A stretch of 27,599 nt of DNA. It comes from an uncultured Paraburkholderia sp. Lineage in GTDB: Bacteria > Pseudomonadota > Gammaproteobacteria > Burkholderiales > Burkholderiaceae. The notes below the pieces were generated by a model. It was not told where the DNA came from. It ran no database searches and saw only the letters and a list, made by a program, of their open reading frames with translations. Below, one piece after another: positions 16,512-24,390 of the stretch. A program made the position numbers and the translations under genes. Location: contig CALFSF010000551.1 of NCBI GenBank assembly GCA_937917025.1, positions 1-27,599 of the forward strand, in the 5' to 3' direction. How positions within the stretch are numbered: the stretch's first letter is position 1; each line of letters opens with the position of its first letter.

Positions 16512-18458
16512 TTGACGCAACGCTATTCGACGCCGCCCGCAATGGCGCTCCCGGATGTCATCGCAACGGCCCACGCGCGTTCGTTACGCGTCGGGCTGCG
16601 CGCCTCCGAGGCACCCGATTTCCATCCGCTGCGCCGCCCCGCGTTGCGCGAACTCGTCGAACGCAATCACGCGCTGTACGCGCACGCGTTGCCGGTGATG
16701 GAGACGCTCTATGCGCAGATCGTCGATACGCAGAGCATGGTGCTGCTCACCGACAACGAAGGCGTCATCCTGCACAGCTTTGGCGACAGCGACTTCGTCG
16801 AAAAAGCGAATCGCGTCGCGCTGTGCGCGGGTGTGTCATGGGCCGAATCGGCTCGCGGCACGAACGCGATTGGCACCGCGCTCGTCGACGGACAGCCGAC
16901 GGTCGTTCATGCCGACGAGCATTTTCTTCACGCGAACCGGATTCTCACCTGCTCCTGCGCGCCGATTGCCGACCCGTTCGGGCGCACGATCGGCGCGCTC
17001 GATGTGAGCGGCGACACGCGCGGCTTTCACAAGCACACGCTGGCGCTCGTGCGGATGTCCGCGCAGATGATCGAAAACGTGATCTTCACGAACCAGTTCA
17101 CGGACGCCATTCGCATTCATTTCCATGCGCGCGCCGAATTCATCGGCACGCTGTTCGAAGGACTCGCCGCATTCGCGCCGGACGGCCGGTTTCTCGCCGC
17201 GAATCGCAGCGCGCTGTTCCAGCTCGGACGCCCGCTCGCGATCCTGCAAACGCAGACCTTCCCCGAACTGTTCGGCATGGCGCTGCCGGCGCTGTTGAAC
17301 CACACGACCTGCCGGCCCGGCGAAAGCGTGACGCTCACGTTGCCGAGCGGCGTGCGCGTCATCGCGCGCGGCGAATATGCAAGCGGCGCGCGACAGGCGT
17401 TTCGCGCGGCGGCCGATGAAGGCTTCGAAGCGGGTGTGCGGTCCACCCGCCCCGTGCGCCCGGCGAACGCGCCCGCCCGCGACGTGTCGTTCGCGATGCT
17501 CGATACCGGCGACGAACAGATGTCGACGGTACTTCGGCGCGTCGAGAAAGTGCGCGGCCGGGACATTCCGATTCTCATACTCGGGCATACCGGCACCGGC
17601 AAGGAATGGCTTGCGCGCGCGATCCATAACGATTCGCCGCGTCGCGATGCGCCGTTTGTCGCGGTGAACTGCGCGTCGCTGCCCGATACGCTGATCGAAG
17701 CCGAACTGTTCGGCTACGAAGATGGCGCGTTTACCGGCGCGAAGAAACGCGGCAGCGTCGGCAAGATTGTCCAGGCTGACGGCGGCACGCTCTTTCTCGA
17801 TGAAATCGGCGACATGCCGCTCGCGCAGCAGGTGCGGCTGATGCGCGTGCTGCAGGAGCGCAGCGTCGTGCCGCTTGGCGCAACGCGTGCGATTCCTGTC
17901 GACCTGCGTGTTGTCTGCGCGACGCATCGCAACCTGCGCGCGATGATTGAAGCCGGCACGTTTCGCGACGATCTGTATTACCGCATCAATGGGCTTGCAG
18001 TTACGTTGCCCGCGCTCAGTGAACGAACGGATCTCGCCGCGCTGATCGCACGCGTGCTCGATCTGCAACGCGACAGCGACGCCGTTCCAACGCGTGTTTC
18101 GAAAGCTGTGCTCGAATGCTTCCAGCGTTGCCGCTGGCCGGGAAACCTGCGGCAAATGGCAAACGTGCTGCGCACGGCAGCCATCATGGCCGAAGACGAG
18201 GACGAGATCGGGCTCGAGCACCTGCCCGACGATTTCCTGCAGGACTGCGACGCGGCGTCCAACGAAAGCCGCATGCCGGCGCCGATGCAGACAGTGCGAG
18301 GCGCCGGCGCGACGCCGGGAAACATGCAGGACTGGCAGGCGACGCTGATCGAACAGACGCTGGCACGCAACACAGGCAACGTGTCGGCGACAGCGCGTGA
18401 ACTCGGGCTCGCGCGAAATACGGTCTACCGTTATCTGCGGCAACGGCGCTCGCACTGA
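16512..18458 (+). CDS. Sigma-54-dependent activator, AcoR-like
   Basis: Predicted 648-residue enhancer-binding protein. An N-terminal GAF-like sensor (about 60-200) contains ESARGTNAIGTAL and CAPIADPFGRTIGALDVSGD, as in acetoin-catabolism AcoR. The AAA+ domain has Walker A GHTGTGKEW (about 357), the sigma-54 contact motif GAFTGA (about 407) and Walker B GGTLFLDEIGD. A Fis-type helix-turn-helix ends the protein (NVSATARELGLARNTVYRYLRQ). TTG 16512 is preferred because GGAG lies 7 bases upstream; GTG 16452 in the same frame would add 20 residues with no such site. No acetoin or alcohol dehydrogenase gene is adjacent, so the targets are unknown. Confidence 0.9.
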   Translation: MTQRYSTPPAMALPDVIATAHARSLRVGLRASEAPDFHPLRRPALRELVERNHALYAHALPVMETLYAQIVDTQSMVLLTDNEGVILHSFGDSDFVEKANRVALCAGVSWAESARGTNAIGTALVDGQPTVVHADEHFLHANRILTCSCAPIADPFGRTIGALDVSGDTRGFHKHTLALVRMSAQMIENVIFTNQFTDAIRIHFHARAEFIGTLFEGLAAFAPDGRFLAANRSALFQLGRPLAILQTQTFPELFGMALPALLNHTTCRPGESVTLTLPSGVRVIARGEYASGARQAFRAAADEGFEAGVRSTRPVRPANAPARDVSFAMLDTGDEQMSTVLRRVEKVRGRDIPILILGHTGTGKEWLARAIHNDSPRRDAPFVAVNCASLPDTLIEAELFGYEDGAFTGAKKRGSVGKIVQADGGTLFLDEIGDMPLAQQVRLMRVLQERSVVPLGATRAIPVDLRVVCATHRNLRAMIEAGTFRDDLYYRINGLAVTLPALSERTDLAALIARVLDLQRDSDAVPTRVSKAVLECFQRCRWPGNLRQMANVLRTAAIMAEDEDEIGLEHLPDDFLQDCDAASNESRMPAPMQTVRGAGATPGNMQDWQATLIEQTLARNTGNVSATARELGLARNTVYRYLRQRRSH

Positions 18459-18561
18459 AGCCGGCGGCGCACGCAACGCGCGCCCGGTTCACATGACGCG
18501 GCGGCTTAAGCTAAGCTTGCACGTTCTGGATATCTTCCCGCAATTGCCGGGCGAACCCGTC

Positions 18562-18924
18562 ATGGCCTGTCGACCCTTTCTCGAACCTGATTCAAGCGCC
18601 AGCGCTGGTCGCGACAGCGACGCGCGACCGTTCCTCGTGCGTGTCGAGCCGTCAGGGAAAACATTCGACGCGCCGGATTCGCTGACCCTGCTCGAGGCCG
18701 CCGGCTTCGCCGGCCTGCGGCTGCCGAGGTCGTGCCGCAACGGCACCTGCAGAACGTGCATGTGCCAGATGAAGGAAGGCCGGGTGCGGTACACGATTGA
18801 ATGGCCCGGCCTGACCCGGGAAGAAAAGGCCGAGGGCCTGATCCTGCCCTGCGTGGCGATTGCCGCGTCGGATCTGGTGATCGACGTGCCCGATGCTGTC
18901 GAAGTCGAACTCCAGCAATCCTGA
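18562..18924 (+). CDS. Plant-type 2Fe-2S ferredoxin
   Basis: Predicted 120-residue protein with a C-terminal [2Fe-2S] domain. The cluster ligands are C58, C63, C66 (SCRNGTCRTC) and C97 (ILPCVA), the C-x4-C-x2-C...C spacing of plant-type ferredoxins. Residues 1-22 are an unrelated polar leader. The start is uncertain: ATG 18562 and ATG 18493 (23 more residues) are both in frame and neither has a good ribosome binding site. It lies about 100 bp after the sigma-54 activator. Its redox partner is not apparent. It converges with the Pmp3-like gene, leaving only 8 bp between stop codons. Confidence 0.85.
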   Translation: MACRPFLEPDSSASAGRDSDARPFLVRVEPSGKTFDAPDSLTLLEAAGFAGLRLPRSCRNGTCRTCMCQMKEGRVRYTIEWPGLTREEKAEGLILPCVAIAASDLVIDVPDAVEVELQQS

Positions 18925-18932
18925 GCGCGAAC

Positions 18933-19127
18933 CTACATGCGCGAACCCAGTGCGCGCTCGATCTTCTGATCGGTCTTGTACTGGCTCAGCGCGTACACCG
19001 ACCAGATTGCAGCCGGAATCCAGCCGATCAGCGTGATCTGCAGGATCAGACAGATGATCCCGGCGAACGGACGCCCGATCGTGAAAAACTGGAACCACGG
19101 CAGGATGATGGCAAGCAATAGACGCAT
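18933..19127 (-). CDS. YqaE/Pmp3-family small membrane protein
   Basis: Predicted 64-residue hydrophobic peptide with two transmembrane helices (RPFAGIICLILQITLIGWIPAAIWSVYAL). It follows the Pmp3 (UPF0057) plan, in which eukaryotic relatives affect membrane potential and salt tolerance. The bacterial function is not established. It lies 46 bp after the DUF1653 gene on the same strand. Confidence 0.85.
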   Translation of the reverse strand: MRLLLAIILPWFQFFTIGRPFAGIICLILQITLIGWIPAAIWSVYALSQYKTDQKIERALGSRM

Positions 19128-19173
19128 GTCTGTTTCTCTTTCTGCAAGTCGCGCGCTTTCGACACGCGGTTAA

Positions 19174-19365
19174 TCAATCGATCGGCGTAAACCGCGAAAC
19201 GGTTGTGCCCTCATGTTCGACAGGCTCGAAAAACACCGAAGCCGGACGGGTCCAGATCGTACCATTCGCGGCGCGGTAGACGATCATCGTCACGCCCGGG
19301 TCCGACTCCAGCGTCGCCTCGCAGACCAGTTCGTAGATACCGCCCTTGTAGTGCCGGTAGCGCAC
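19174..19365 (-). CDS. DUF1653 family protein
   Basis: Predicted 63-residue soluble protein with the DUF1653 pattern: YRHYKGGIYELVCEAT...VIVYRAANGTIWTRPASVFFEPVE...RFTPI. The domain is small and beta-rich, of unknown role. It lies 48 bp after the YheO/DauR-type gene on the same strand, so transcription through from the D-amino-acid operon is possible. Confidence 0.88.
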   Translation of the reverse strand: MRYRHYKGGIYELVCEATLESDPGVTMIVYRAANGTIWTRPASVFFEPVEHEGTTVSRFTPID

Positions 19366-19413
19366 GGATTCACTCCTCTTCAGATCGTTGCAGCGGCATG
19401 TGGCGGGCGATTT

Positions 19414-20100
19414 TCAGCCCGCGTTTTCCTTCATCTGCTTCAGATGTTTGTAGACGGTCGCGCGCCCCATGCCGAGCACGGCGGCCACATAGTTCGCCGA
19501 GCTCCTGCCGCGGAACGCGCCTTCGGCATGGAGCGCCTCGACCAGTTCGCGCCGGTGATCGCGCGTGAGCGCATTCAGGCCGATCTGCCGTTCACGCAGC
19601 CAGCCATGCAAAAACGTGTTGATGCGATCCTGCCAGTCGTCGCGGAACAGTTCGTCCGGCTGCGCGACGATGCCCGCGCCCTTGATGAACAGATCGAGCG
19701 TGGAGCGCACGTCTTCGAATACCGCGATATTGAAGTTGATGCACATCATGCCCGCGGGCTTGCCTTCGTCGTCGAACAGCACGTTGCTCACGCAACGCAT
19801 GCGGCGGCCGTCCCAGTTCAGCTTTTCGTACGGACCGATCACCCGTTCGCGCGCCGAGTGATCGACTTCCTCGAGCGCCGAATCGTCGCCGATTTCGCGT
19901 CTCGACAGGTTGTTCGCGAGGTACAGCACCGTCTGGTCGCGCAGATCGTGAATGACGACCTCGGCGTACGGGAAAAAGAGCGTCGCGATACCGTCCGCGA
20001 GCGGCGCGTAACGGGTAAGCAACAGGTCCTTGACGGGTGACGGCTTTTTCTTGCGCATGGGTTCTGTAAGCACGTGAGGCGGATCGGAACGCGCTGCCAT
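19414..20100 (-). CDS. YheO-type PAS/HTH regulator, DauR-like
   Basis: Predicted 228-residue regulator. The YheO PAS-like domain (about 25-135) has YAPLADGIATLFFPYAEVVIHDL and CVSNVLFDDEGKPAGMMCINFN. A C-terminal helix-turn-helix (about 165-220, RGRSSANYVAAVLGMGRATVYKHLKQ) follows. In Pseudomonas aeruginosa, DauR of this family controls the dauBAR D-arginine genes. Here it follows an ornithine-cyclodeaminase-family gene by 54 bp, and a D-amino-acid dehydrogenase lies nearby, so the same type of role is likely. An alternative start at 20058 (MRKKKPSP) would remove 14 residues. Confidence 0.85.
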   Translation of the reverse strand: MAARSDPPHVLTEPMRKKKPSPVKDLLLTRYAPLADGIATLFFPYAEVVIHDLRDQTVLYLANNLSRREIGDDSALEEVDHSARERVIGPYEKLNWDGRRMRCVSNVLFDDEGKPAGMMCINFNIAVFEDVRSTLDLFIKGAGIVAQPDELFRDDWQDRINTFLHGWLRERQIGLNALTRDHRRELVEALHAEGAFRGRSSANYVAAVLGMGRATVYKHLKQMKENAG

Positions 20101-20154
20101 GTTCCGGCGGTGCGGGCAGGCGCGGAGGCATCGTCGCCACCCGGAACGTTTCTG

Positions 20155-21126
20155 TCAAGCGTCGCGCGGCGTGCGCAGATGCTGCAGCAGTTCGTACGCA
20201 ATCGCCACGTCTTCCAGCCCGAGGCCGATCGAGCGGAAAAAGACGGGTTTTTCGTACGTCGGAACCGGGCACGCGCCGCAGAGCAGTTCCGGCAGGTCGC
20301 CCACCACGCGTTGTGCGGACCAGCCATGCCGCGCGGCGGCCAGTATCATTTCACCCGCGCTGCCCGGCGTCGTGCGGCGGTAATCGCAATACACGTCCAT
20401 ATCCGGCAGCCACGCGGGATCGATCTCGTGCGCGTTCGCGACGTTCGTGCTGATCGACGTGACGAGCGCGGGCCGCGTGAGCGCGCCTTCGGGCAGCACG
20501 GGTGTACCCGACGACGTGCAGAGCATCACGACGTCCGCATCGCGCACGCAGTCCTCGATGGTCGCGCTGAACGTCGCGCGCGCGTCGATCGCGCGGATCG
20601 CGGCCTGCTTCGCCCTATCGCGCGGCAGAGCGGGCGAAAACACGCGGATCGATTCCCACAGGCGCAGCCGCGCGACGTGCCGCAGATGCGCCTGTGCGAT
20701 TGCACCGGAACCGACGATCGCCAGATGCCGCGCGCCCGCGGCAGCGAGATGGCCTGCTGCGAGCGCCGTTGTTCCGGCGGTGCGTTCAGTCGTCAGCAAG
20801 CCGGCGTCGCACCACATCAACGGCTGGCCCGTTTCCATCGACATCAGCGCGGTCCACGCCGTCACGACCGGCCGGCCGCCCGTCACGATATAGGGCGAAA
20901 GCTTGGCGCCGAACACCTTCGCCTGCGCCATCACGCCGAGATACGTGATGAAGTCGCCGGCCTGGGCGGGAAAGAGCGTGAGCGTCTGCGGCGGCTGCAC
21001 GGCGTTGTCCTCGCCCAGCGCGCGAAACATCGCGGCGAGCGCGCCCTGCACATCCAGCGCGGGAAACGCGCGCCGCACGGTGTCTTCATCGACGATCAGC
21101 GGCATCGCCTGTTCACTTCTGCTCAT
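20155..21126 (-). CDS. Ornithine cyclodeaminase/mu-crystallin family protein (DauB-like)
   Basis: Predicted 323-residue NAD(P)-binding enzyme. The Rossmann motif GSGAIA is at 139-144; K75 in KVFGAKLSPY and R115 in TTERTAG are positions used for substrate binding in the family. The C-terminal motif is KPVFFRSIGLGLEDVAIA. Family members include ornithine cyclodeaminase, alanine dehydrogenase and DauB, which makes L-arginine from the 2-keto acid released by the D-arginine dehydrogenase DauA. The start at 21126 has GGAG 8 bases upstream. Given its neighbours a DauB-like keto-acid reductive aminase is favoured over a true cyclodeaminase, but the sequence alone does not settle the reaction. Confidence 0.88.
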   Translation of the reverse strand: MSRSEQAMPLIVDEDTVRRAFPALDVQGALAAMFRALGEDNAVQPPQTLTLFPAQAGDFITYLGVMAQAKVFGAKLSPYIVTGGRPVVTAWTALMSMETGQPLMWCDAGLLTTERTAGTTALAAGHLAAAGARHLAIVGSGAIAQAHLRHVARLRLWESIRVFSPALPRDRAKQAAIRAIDARATFSATIEDCVRDADVVMLCTSSGTPVLPEGALTRPALVTSISTNVANAHEIDPAWLPDMDVYCDYRRTTPGSAGEMILAAARHGWSAQRVVGDLPELLCGACPVPTYEKPVFFRSIGLGLEDVAIAYELLQHLRTPRDA

Positions 21127-21326
21127 ACGTATTTCTCCGGATCGGGGCGCCCGCGAAAAGCGGGTTGCACACCTTAAATTGTAGACATAGAGTCTACTCT
21201 AGACTATTTGAAACATATTCAATGAAATCCCTTATAGTCCATAATAGACTTTCAGTCTATATTCGATCCACGGATTTGCCGTTTTCACACCGACCCGCAG
21301 TTCCACCCACAGTCCAGGAACCGTCC
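21127..21326. promoter_or_regulatory. Divergent promoter with two phased TAGAC-N5-GTCTA operators
   Basis: AT-rich spacer of 200 bp. Operator 1 is GTAGAC-ATAGA-GTCTAC (21181-21197), operator 2 is ATAGAC-TTTCA-GTCTAT (21244-21260); their centres are exactly 63 bp apart. A further half-site TAGAC lies at 21200-21204, making AGTCTA-CTC-TAGACT with the right arm of operator 1. A -10-like TATAGT (21233-21238) points right toward the binding-protein gene, with TTGAAA (21208-21213) as a possible -35 at a long 19-bp spacing. A -10-like TACAAT on the minus strand (21178-21183) overlaps operator 1. Bound repressor would cover both promoters. Confidence 0.65.
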
Positions 21327-22103
21327 ATGAAACTCAAGCTCTCCCTTTGCCTCGCAGTGGCTTTTGCCGGACTCGCAGGCACCGCCCATGCCGCCGGCAC
21401 GCTGCGCTTCGGTGTCGAAGCCGCCTACCCGCCGTTCGAGAGCAAAAGCCCGTCGGGCGAACTGCAGGGGTTCGACATCGATGTCGGCAACGCTGTCTGC
21501 AAGAAAATGAACGTGAAATGCGTGTGGGTCGAAAATTCGTTCGATGGTCTGATCCCCGCGTTGCAGGCGCGCAAGTTCGACGTGATCAACTCGGCCATGA
21601 ACATCACCAGCAAGCGCAAGCAGAGCATCGATTTCACGCCGCCGGTCTATGTCGTGCCGATCGTGATGGTCGCAAAACGCGATTCGAAACTGCTGCCCGA
21701 CGCGAAGAGTCTGCAGGGCAAGCGGGTGGGCGTGCTGCAGGGCTCGTCGCAGGAAGATTTCCTGAAACAGCACTGGGCGACCGCGGGTGTTTCCATCGTG
21801 TCGTATCAGGACCAGGACCAGGTCTACGCGGACCTCGTCGCGGGTCGGCTGGACGCTGCCGTGCAGGAGGCACAGACCGTGCAGGACGGTTTTCTCGGCA
21901 AGCCGGAGGCGCACGACTTCGCGATTCTCGGCGCGCCGCTGAGCGACCCGGCAACCCTCGGCGAAGGCACGGGGCTCGGTCTGCGCAAGGGCGATCAGGC
22001 GTTGAAGTCGAAAGTGGTCGCGGCGCTCGATTCATTGAAGAAAGACGGCACGTTGAGCGCGCTCTCGCAGAAGTACTTCAAACGCGACATCATTGCGAAA
22101 TAA
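21327..22103 (+). CDS. ABC transporter periplasmic amino-acid-binding protein
   Basis: Predicted 258-residue family-3 solute-binding protein (HisJ/ArgT type). The signal peptide ends TAHA-AG at about residue 22. The mature protein starts with TLRFGVEAAYPPFESKSPSGELQGFDIDVGNAVCKKM and has the lobe-2 segment KRVGVLQGSSQEDFLKQ. Two cysteines (positions near 57 and 62 of the precursor) match the disulfide of lysine/arginine/ornithine-binding proteins. ATG 21327 begins the signal peptide. No permease or ATPase gene is nearby, so it must serve a transporter encoded elsewhere. Confidence 0.92.
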   Translation: MKLKLSLCLAVAFAGLAGTAHAAGTLRFGVEAAYPPFESKSPSGELQGFDIDVGNAVCKKMNVKCVWVENSFDGLIPALQARKFDVINSAMNITSKRKQSIDFTPPVYVVPIVMVAKRDSKLLPDAKSLQGKRVGVLQGSSQEDFLKQHWATAGVSIVSYQDQDQVYADLVAGRLDAAVQEAQTVQDGFLGKPEAHDFAILGAPLSDPATLGEGTGLGLRKGDQALKSKVVAALDSLKKDGTLSALSQKYFKRDIIAK

Positions 22104-22125
22104 GCCAGTCCTGATTAGAGTCGAC

Positions 22126-22158
22126 TGCTTCGAGCCGCGCGCCGTGCGGCTCGAAGCA
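22126..22158. other. Strong 13-bp hairpin between two genes
   Basis: TGCTTCGAGCCGC (22126-22138) pairs perfectly with GCGGCTCGAAGCA (22146-22158) around a 7-base loop. It starts 22 bases after the stop of the binding-protein gene. There is no T-run on either side, so it is not a classical Rho-independent terminator; an mRNA 3'-end stabiliser giving more binding protein than dehydrogenase is a reasonable guess. Confidence 0.6.
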
Positions 22159-22249
22159 GGAACTGGCGGCGCGTGATCGCGCAGAAGGAACGCGCGCCGC
22201 ACATCCGCCGTTTCCCCCACTCCAATTTTCAGGCGCACAAGCGGAGCCT

Positions 22250-23491
22250 ATGGATTTCGACGTCATCGTTCTGGGAGCCGGCATTGTCGGCGTGTCTTCA
22301 GCGCTGCATCTGCAGGATCGCGGCAGGCGCGTCGCGCTGGTCGACCGCCGCGGCCCCGGCGAGGAAACGAGCTTCGGCAACGCGGGACTGATCGAGCGGT
22401 CTTCGATCGTGCCATACGGCTTTCCGCGCAACCTCGGCACGTTGCTGCGCTACGCGCGCAACGATTCGACCGATCTCTACTGGGACTACAAGGCGATTCC
22501 GTCGTACGCGTCGTGGCTCGCGCGTTTCTGGTGGGAATCCTCGCCGGCGCGGCTGGCGGGCGCCGCGCGCGACATGCTGCCGCTCATCCAGCGTTGCGTG
22601 ACGGAACACGACGCGCTGATCGCACGCGCGGGCATGGACGCGCTCGTCCACGACGGCGGCTGGATCGAGGCCTTTCGCACGCAGTCGGCATTCGACAGCG
22701 AAGCACCGGCCGCCGAAGTCGCAGCCCGCGAAAACGGCCTGCGCGTCGTCGCGCTCGACGCCGCCGCGCTCCGCGCGCGCGAGCCCGGTCTCGCGGAAGG
22801 ATTCCGCGGCGCGCTGCACTGGCTGGACCCGAAAAGCGTCGCCAGTCCGGGGGCGTTGACGAAAGGCTATGCCCGCCTGTTCGAGGCGGGCGGCGGCGCG
22901 ATCCTGACGGGCGACGCAACCTCGCTGCGCGCCGAAGATGAGGCCTGGACGGTGCAGACCGCGGCTGGCCGGATCAGCGCGAAGGAAGTCGTACTCGCGC
23001 TCGGCCCGTGGTCGGACACGGTGTTCGGTCCGCTCGGCTACCGCATTCCGCTGCGCGTGAAGCGCGGTTATCACATGCACTACGAGCCGGCGCGGCAGAT
23101 TCTGTCGGTGCCGGTTGTCGATACGGAAAAGGGCTACGTGGTCGCGCCGATGCACGGCCGGCTGCGGCTCACAACGGGCGTCGAAATCGCGCGGCGTAAC
23201 GCGCCGCCGACAGGCGTGCAGCTCGAGCGCGCGGAACGGATCGCGAAGCCAGTGTTCGGCCTCGGCGCACGCACCGATGCGGCGCCATGGCTCGGCATGC
23301 GCCCATGCACGCCCGACATGCGGCCGGTCATCGGACCCGCGCCGCGCCATCGCGGGCTGTGGTTCGCATTCGGCCACAACCATCACGGCTTGACGCTCGG
23401 CCCCGTCACCGGGCGCCTGCTCGCGGAAATGATGACCGGCGCGCCCCCCTTCACCGATCCACGTCCGTACCGCGCGGAACGGTTCGGCTAG
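22250..23491 (+). CDS. FAD-dependent D-amino-acid dehydrogenase (DadA-like)
   Basis: Predicted 413-residue DAO-family flavoprotein that oxidises a D-amino acid to the 2-keto acid and ammonia, passing electrons to the respiratory chain. The N-terminal FAD motif GAGIVG is at 9-14, followed by VALVDRRGPGEETSFGNAG as in DadA. The C-terminal substrate/FAD segment is MRPCTPDMRPVIGPAP...FAFGHNHHGLTLGPVTGRLLAEMM. The length agrees with DadA (about 430) and is longer than P. aeruginosa DauA (375). GGAG lies 3 bases before the ATG, which is close. It probably shares the operator-controlled promoter with the binding-protein gene. The preferred D-amino acid is unknown; basic side chains are suggested by the neighbours. 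Confidence 0.9.
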   Translation: MDFDVIVLGAGIVGVSSALHLQDRGRRVALVDRRGPGEETSFGNAGLIERSSIVPYGFPRNLGTLLRYARNDSTDLYWDYKAIPSYASWLARFWWESSPARLAGAARDMLPLIQRCVTEHDALIARAGMDALVHDGGWIEAFRTQSAFDSEAPAAEVAARENGLRVVALDAAALRAREPGLAEGFRGALHWLDPKSVASPGALTKGYARLFEAGGGAILTGDATSLRAEDEAWTVQTAAGRISAKEVVLALGPWSDTVFGPLGYRIPLRVKRGYHMHYEPARQILSVPVVDTEKGYVVAPMHGRLRLTTGVEIARRNAPPTGVQLERAERIAKPVFGLGARTDAAPWLGMRPCTPDMRPVIGPAPRHRGLWFAFGHNHHGLTLGPVTGRLLAEMMTGAPPFTDPRPYRAERFG

Positions 23492-23986
23492 GACGGGTGC
23501 AACCCGGACCGCCTGGTGCTCCGGGATACCCGCGCCGGATGGCCGGCAATAGAACGTCCTTATGCCGCAACCCGCCCGCACGGGAAACTTTTTGCTATCC
23601 AAGCCATCGCATTTAGTGCATCATATTGGAATAGCTGTACCTCGAATTTGCAGTACAGGCAGTATCGATCGGCACCAACCGGCGTCTCCGCAATACCCCC
23701 GACAGTTCGACCGCCGCCCGTCGGCGATCCCGTCACTCCGGCAATGCGTTTCGCGCATTCGCTGTCGCGAGTCGTGCTTTTTCATGCGCCCAGTGCTCAC
23801 GCGGCATCGGCGTGTTTCTTCTCCATCGAATCCGCGAATCGGCGCGGTTGAGCGCAAGTCTCGTTGAAACGGGCTGGCGCGATTCTTTTTTCGTGCGGCG
23901 CGCCGTCAGGCTGCGCCGCCAGACTGGTCGTTCCCGTGCGTCACGCGCAGGACATGCTGGTCACGTATTACAGGACATAGTGTTTT
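23492..23986. other. 495-bp gap with no gene seen
   Basis: Between the dehydrogenase and the hypothetical gene at 23987 I see no recognisable gene. A 111-codon frame (23516-23851) and a minus-strand frame of 78 codons have no family features and irregular codon use. The middle (23580-23660) is richer in A+T than its surroundings and could contain the promoter of the 23987 gene and IF-1, but no clear -35/-10 pair stands out. Confidence 0.4.
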
Positions 23987-24268
23987 ATGACTCAAGCTGT
24001 CAGGACCTACAAAGGCTTTGAAATTCACCCGCTCGTGTATCCGCGTCGTCATTCCGACGAGCAGACGCGACGCAACCCCGACGCCGGCTACGAAGCGTCG
24101 GTGCGCATCTGCCGCGTTGGCGCGAACCCGTCGGCCGATGGCCGCGTGTTCCGGCTGCCGCATCTGTGGCCGTTCGAAGGCACGGGCAAGGCGCGTCTCG
24201 CGTGCATGGCGCACGCCGAGCAGCTGATCGACGGCCGCGTGGACGGCCAGACGGTCGCCGATCTTTAA
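23987..24268 (+). CDS. Small conserved hypothetical protein
   Basis: Predicted 93-residue soluble protein, not assigned to a named family. It begins with KGFEIHPLVYPRR, has a central segment ASVRICRVG and ends RLACMAHAEQLIDGRVDGQTVADL, a pattern I associate with short hypothetical proteins of Burkholderiaceae near cold-shock genes. Codon use is typical of real genes here. It is 122 bp upstream of the IF-1 gene on the same strand. AGGAC lies 11 bases before the ATG, a weak ribosome binding site. No function is proposed. Confidence 0.7.
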   Translation: MTQAVRTYKGFEIHPLVYPRRHSDEQTRRNPDAGYEASVRICRVGANPSADGRVFRLPHLWPFEGTGKARLACMAHAEQLIDGRVDGQTVADL

Positions 24269-24390
24269 GCGGCACCGTTTGCACATTTCGCATTGATTGA
24301 CGGGCGCGCCGCGACGCTGCCTTTTACCGCATCACACGCTTCGCCGGCATCCGGTCGAAGCGGCCCAAACTCATTGACCAGGAGCTATGC

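Noticed and set aside
16836..18476. Minus-strand open frame of 546 codons
   Set aside because: It is antisense to the sigma-54 activator, whose motifs are unmistakable; composition is of the shadow type.
22298..23602. Minus-strand open frame of 434 codons
   Set aside because: It is antisense to the DadA-like gene and has no recognisable domain.
23516..23851. Possible 111-residue gene in the gap before IF-1
   Set aside because: No family features, no good ribosome binding site and irregular codon use.
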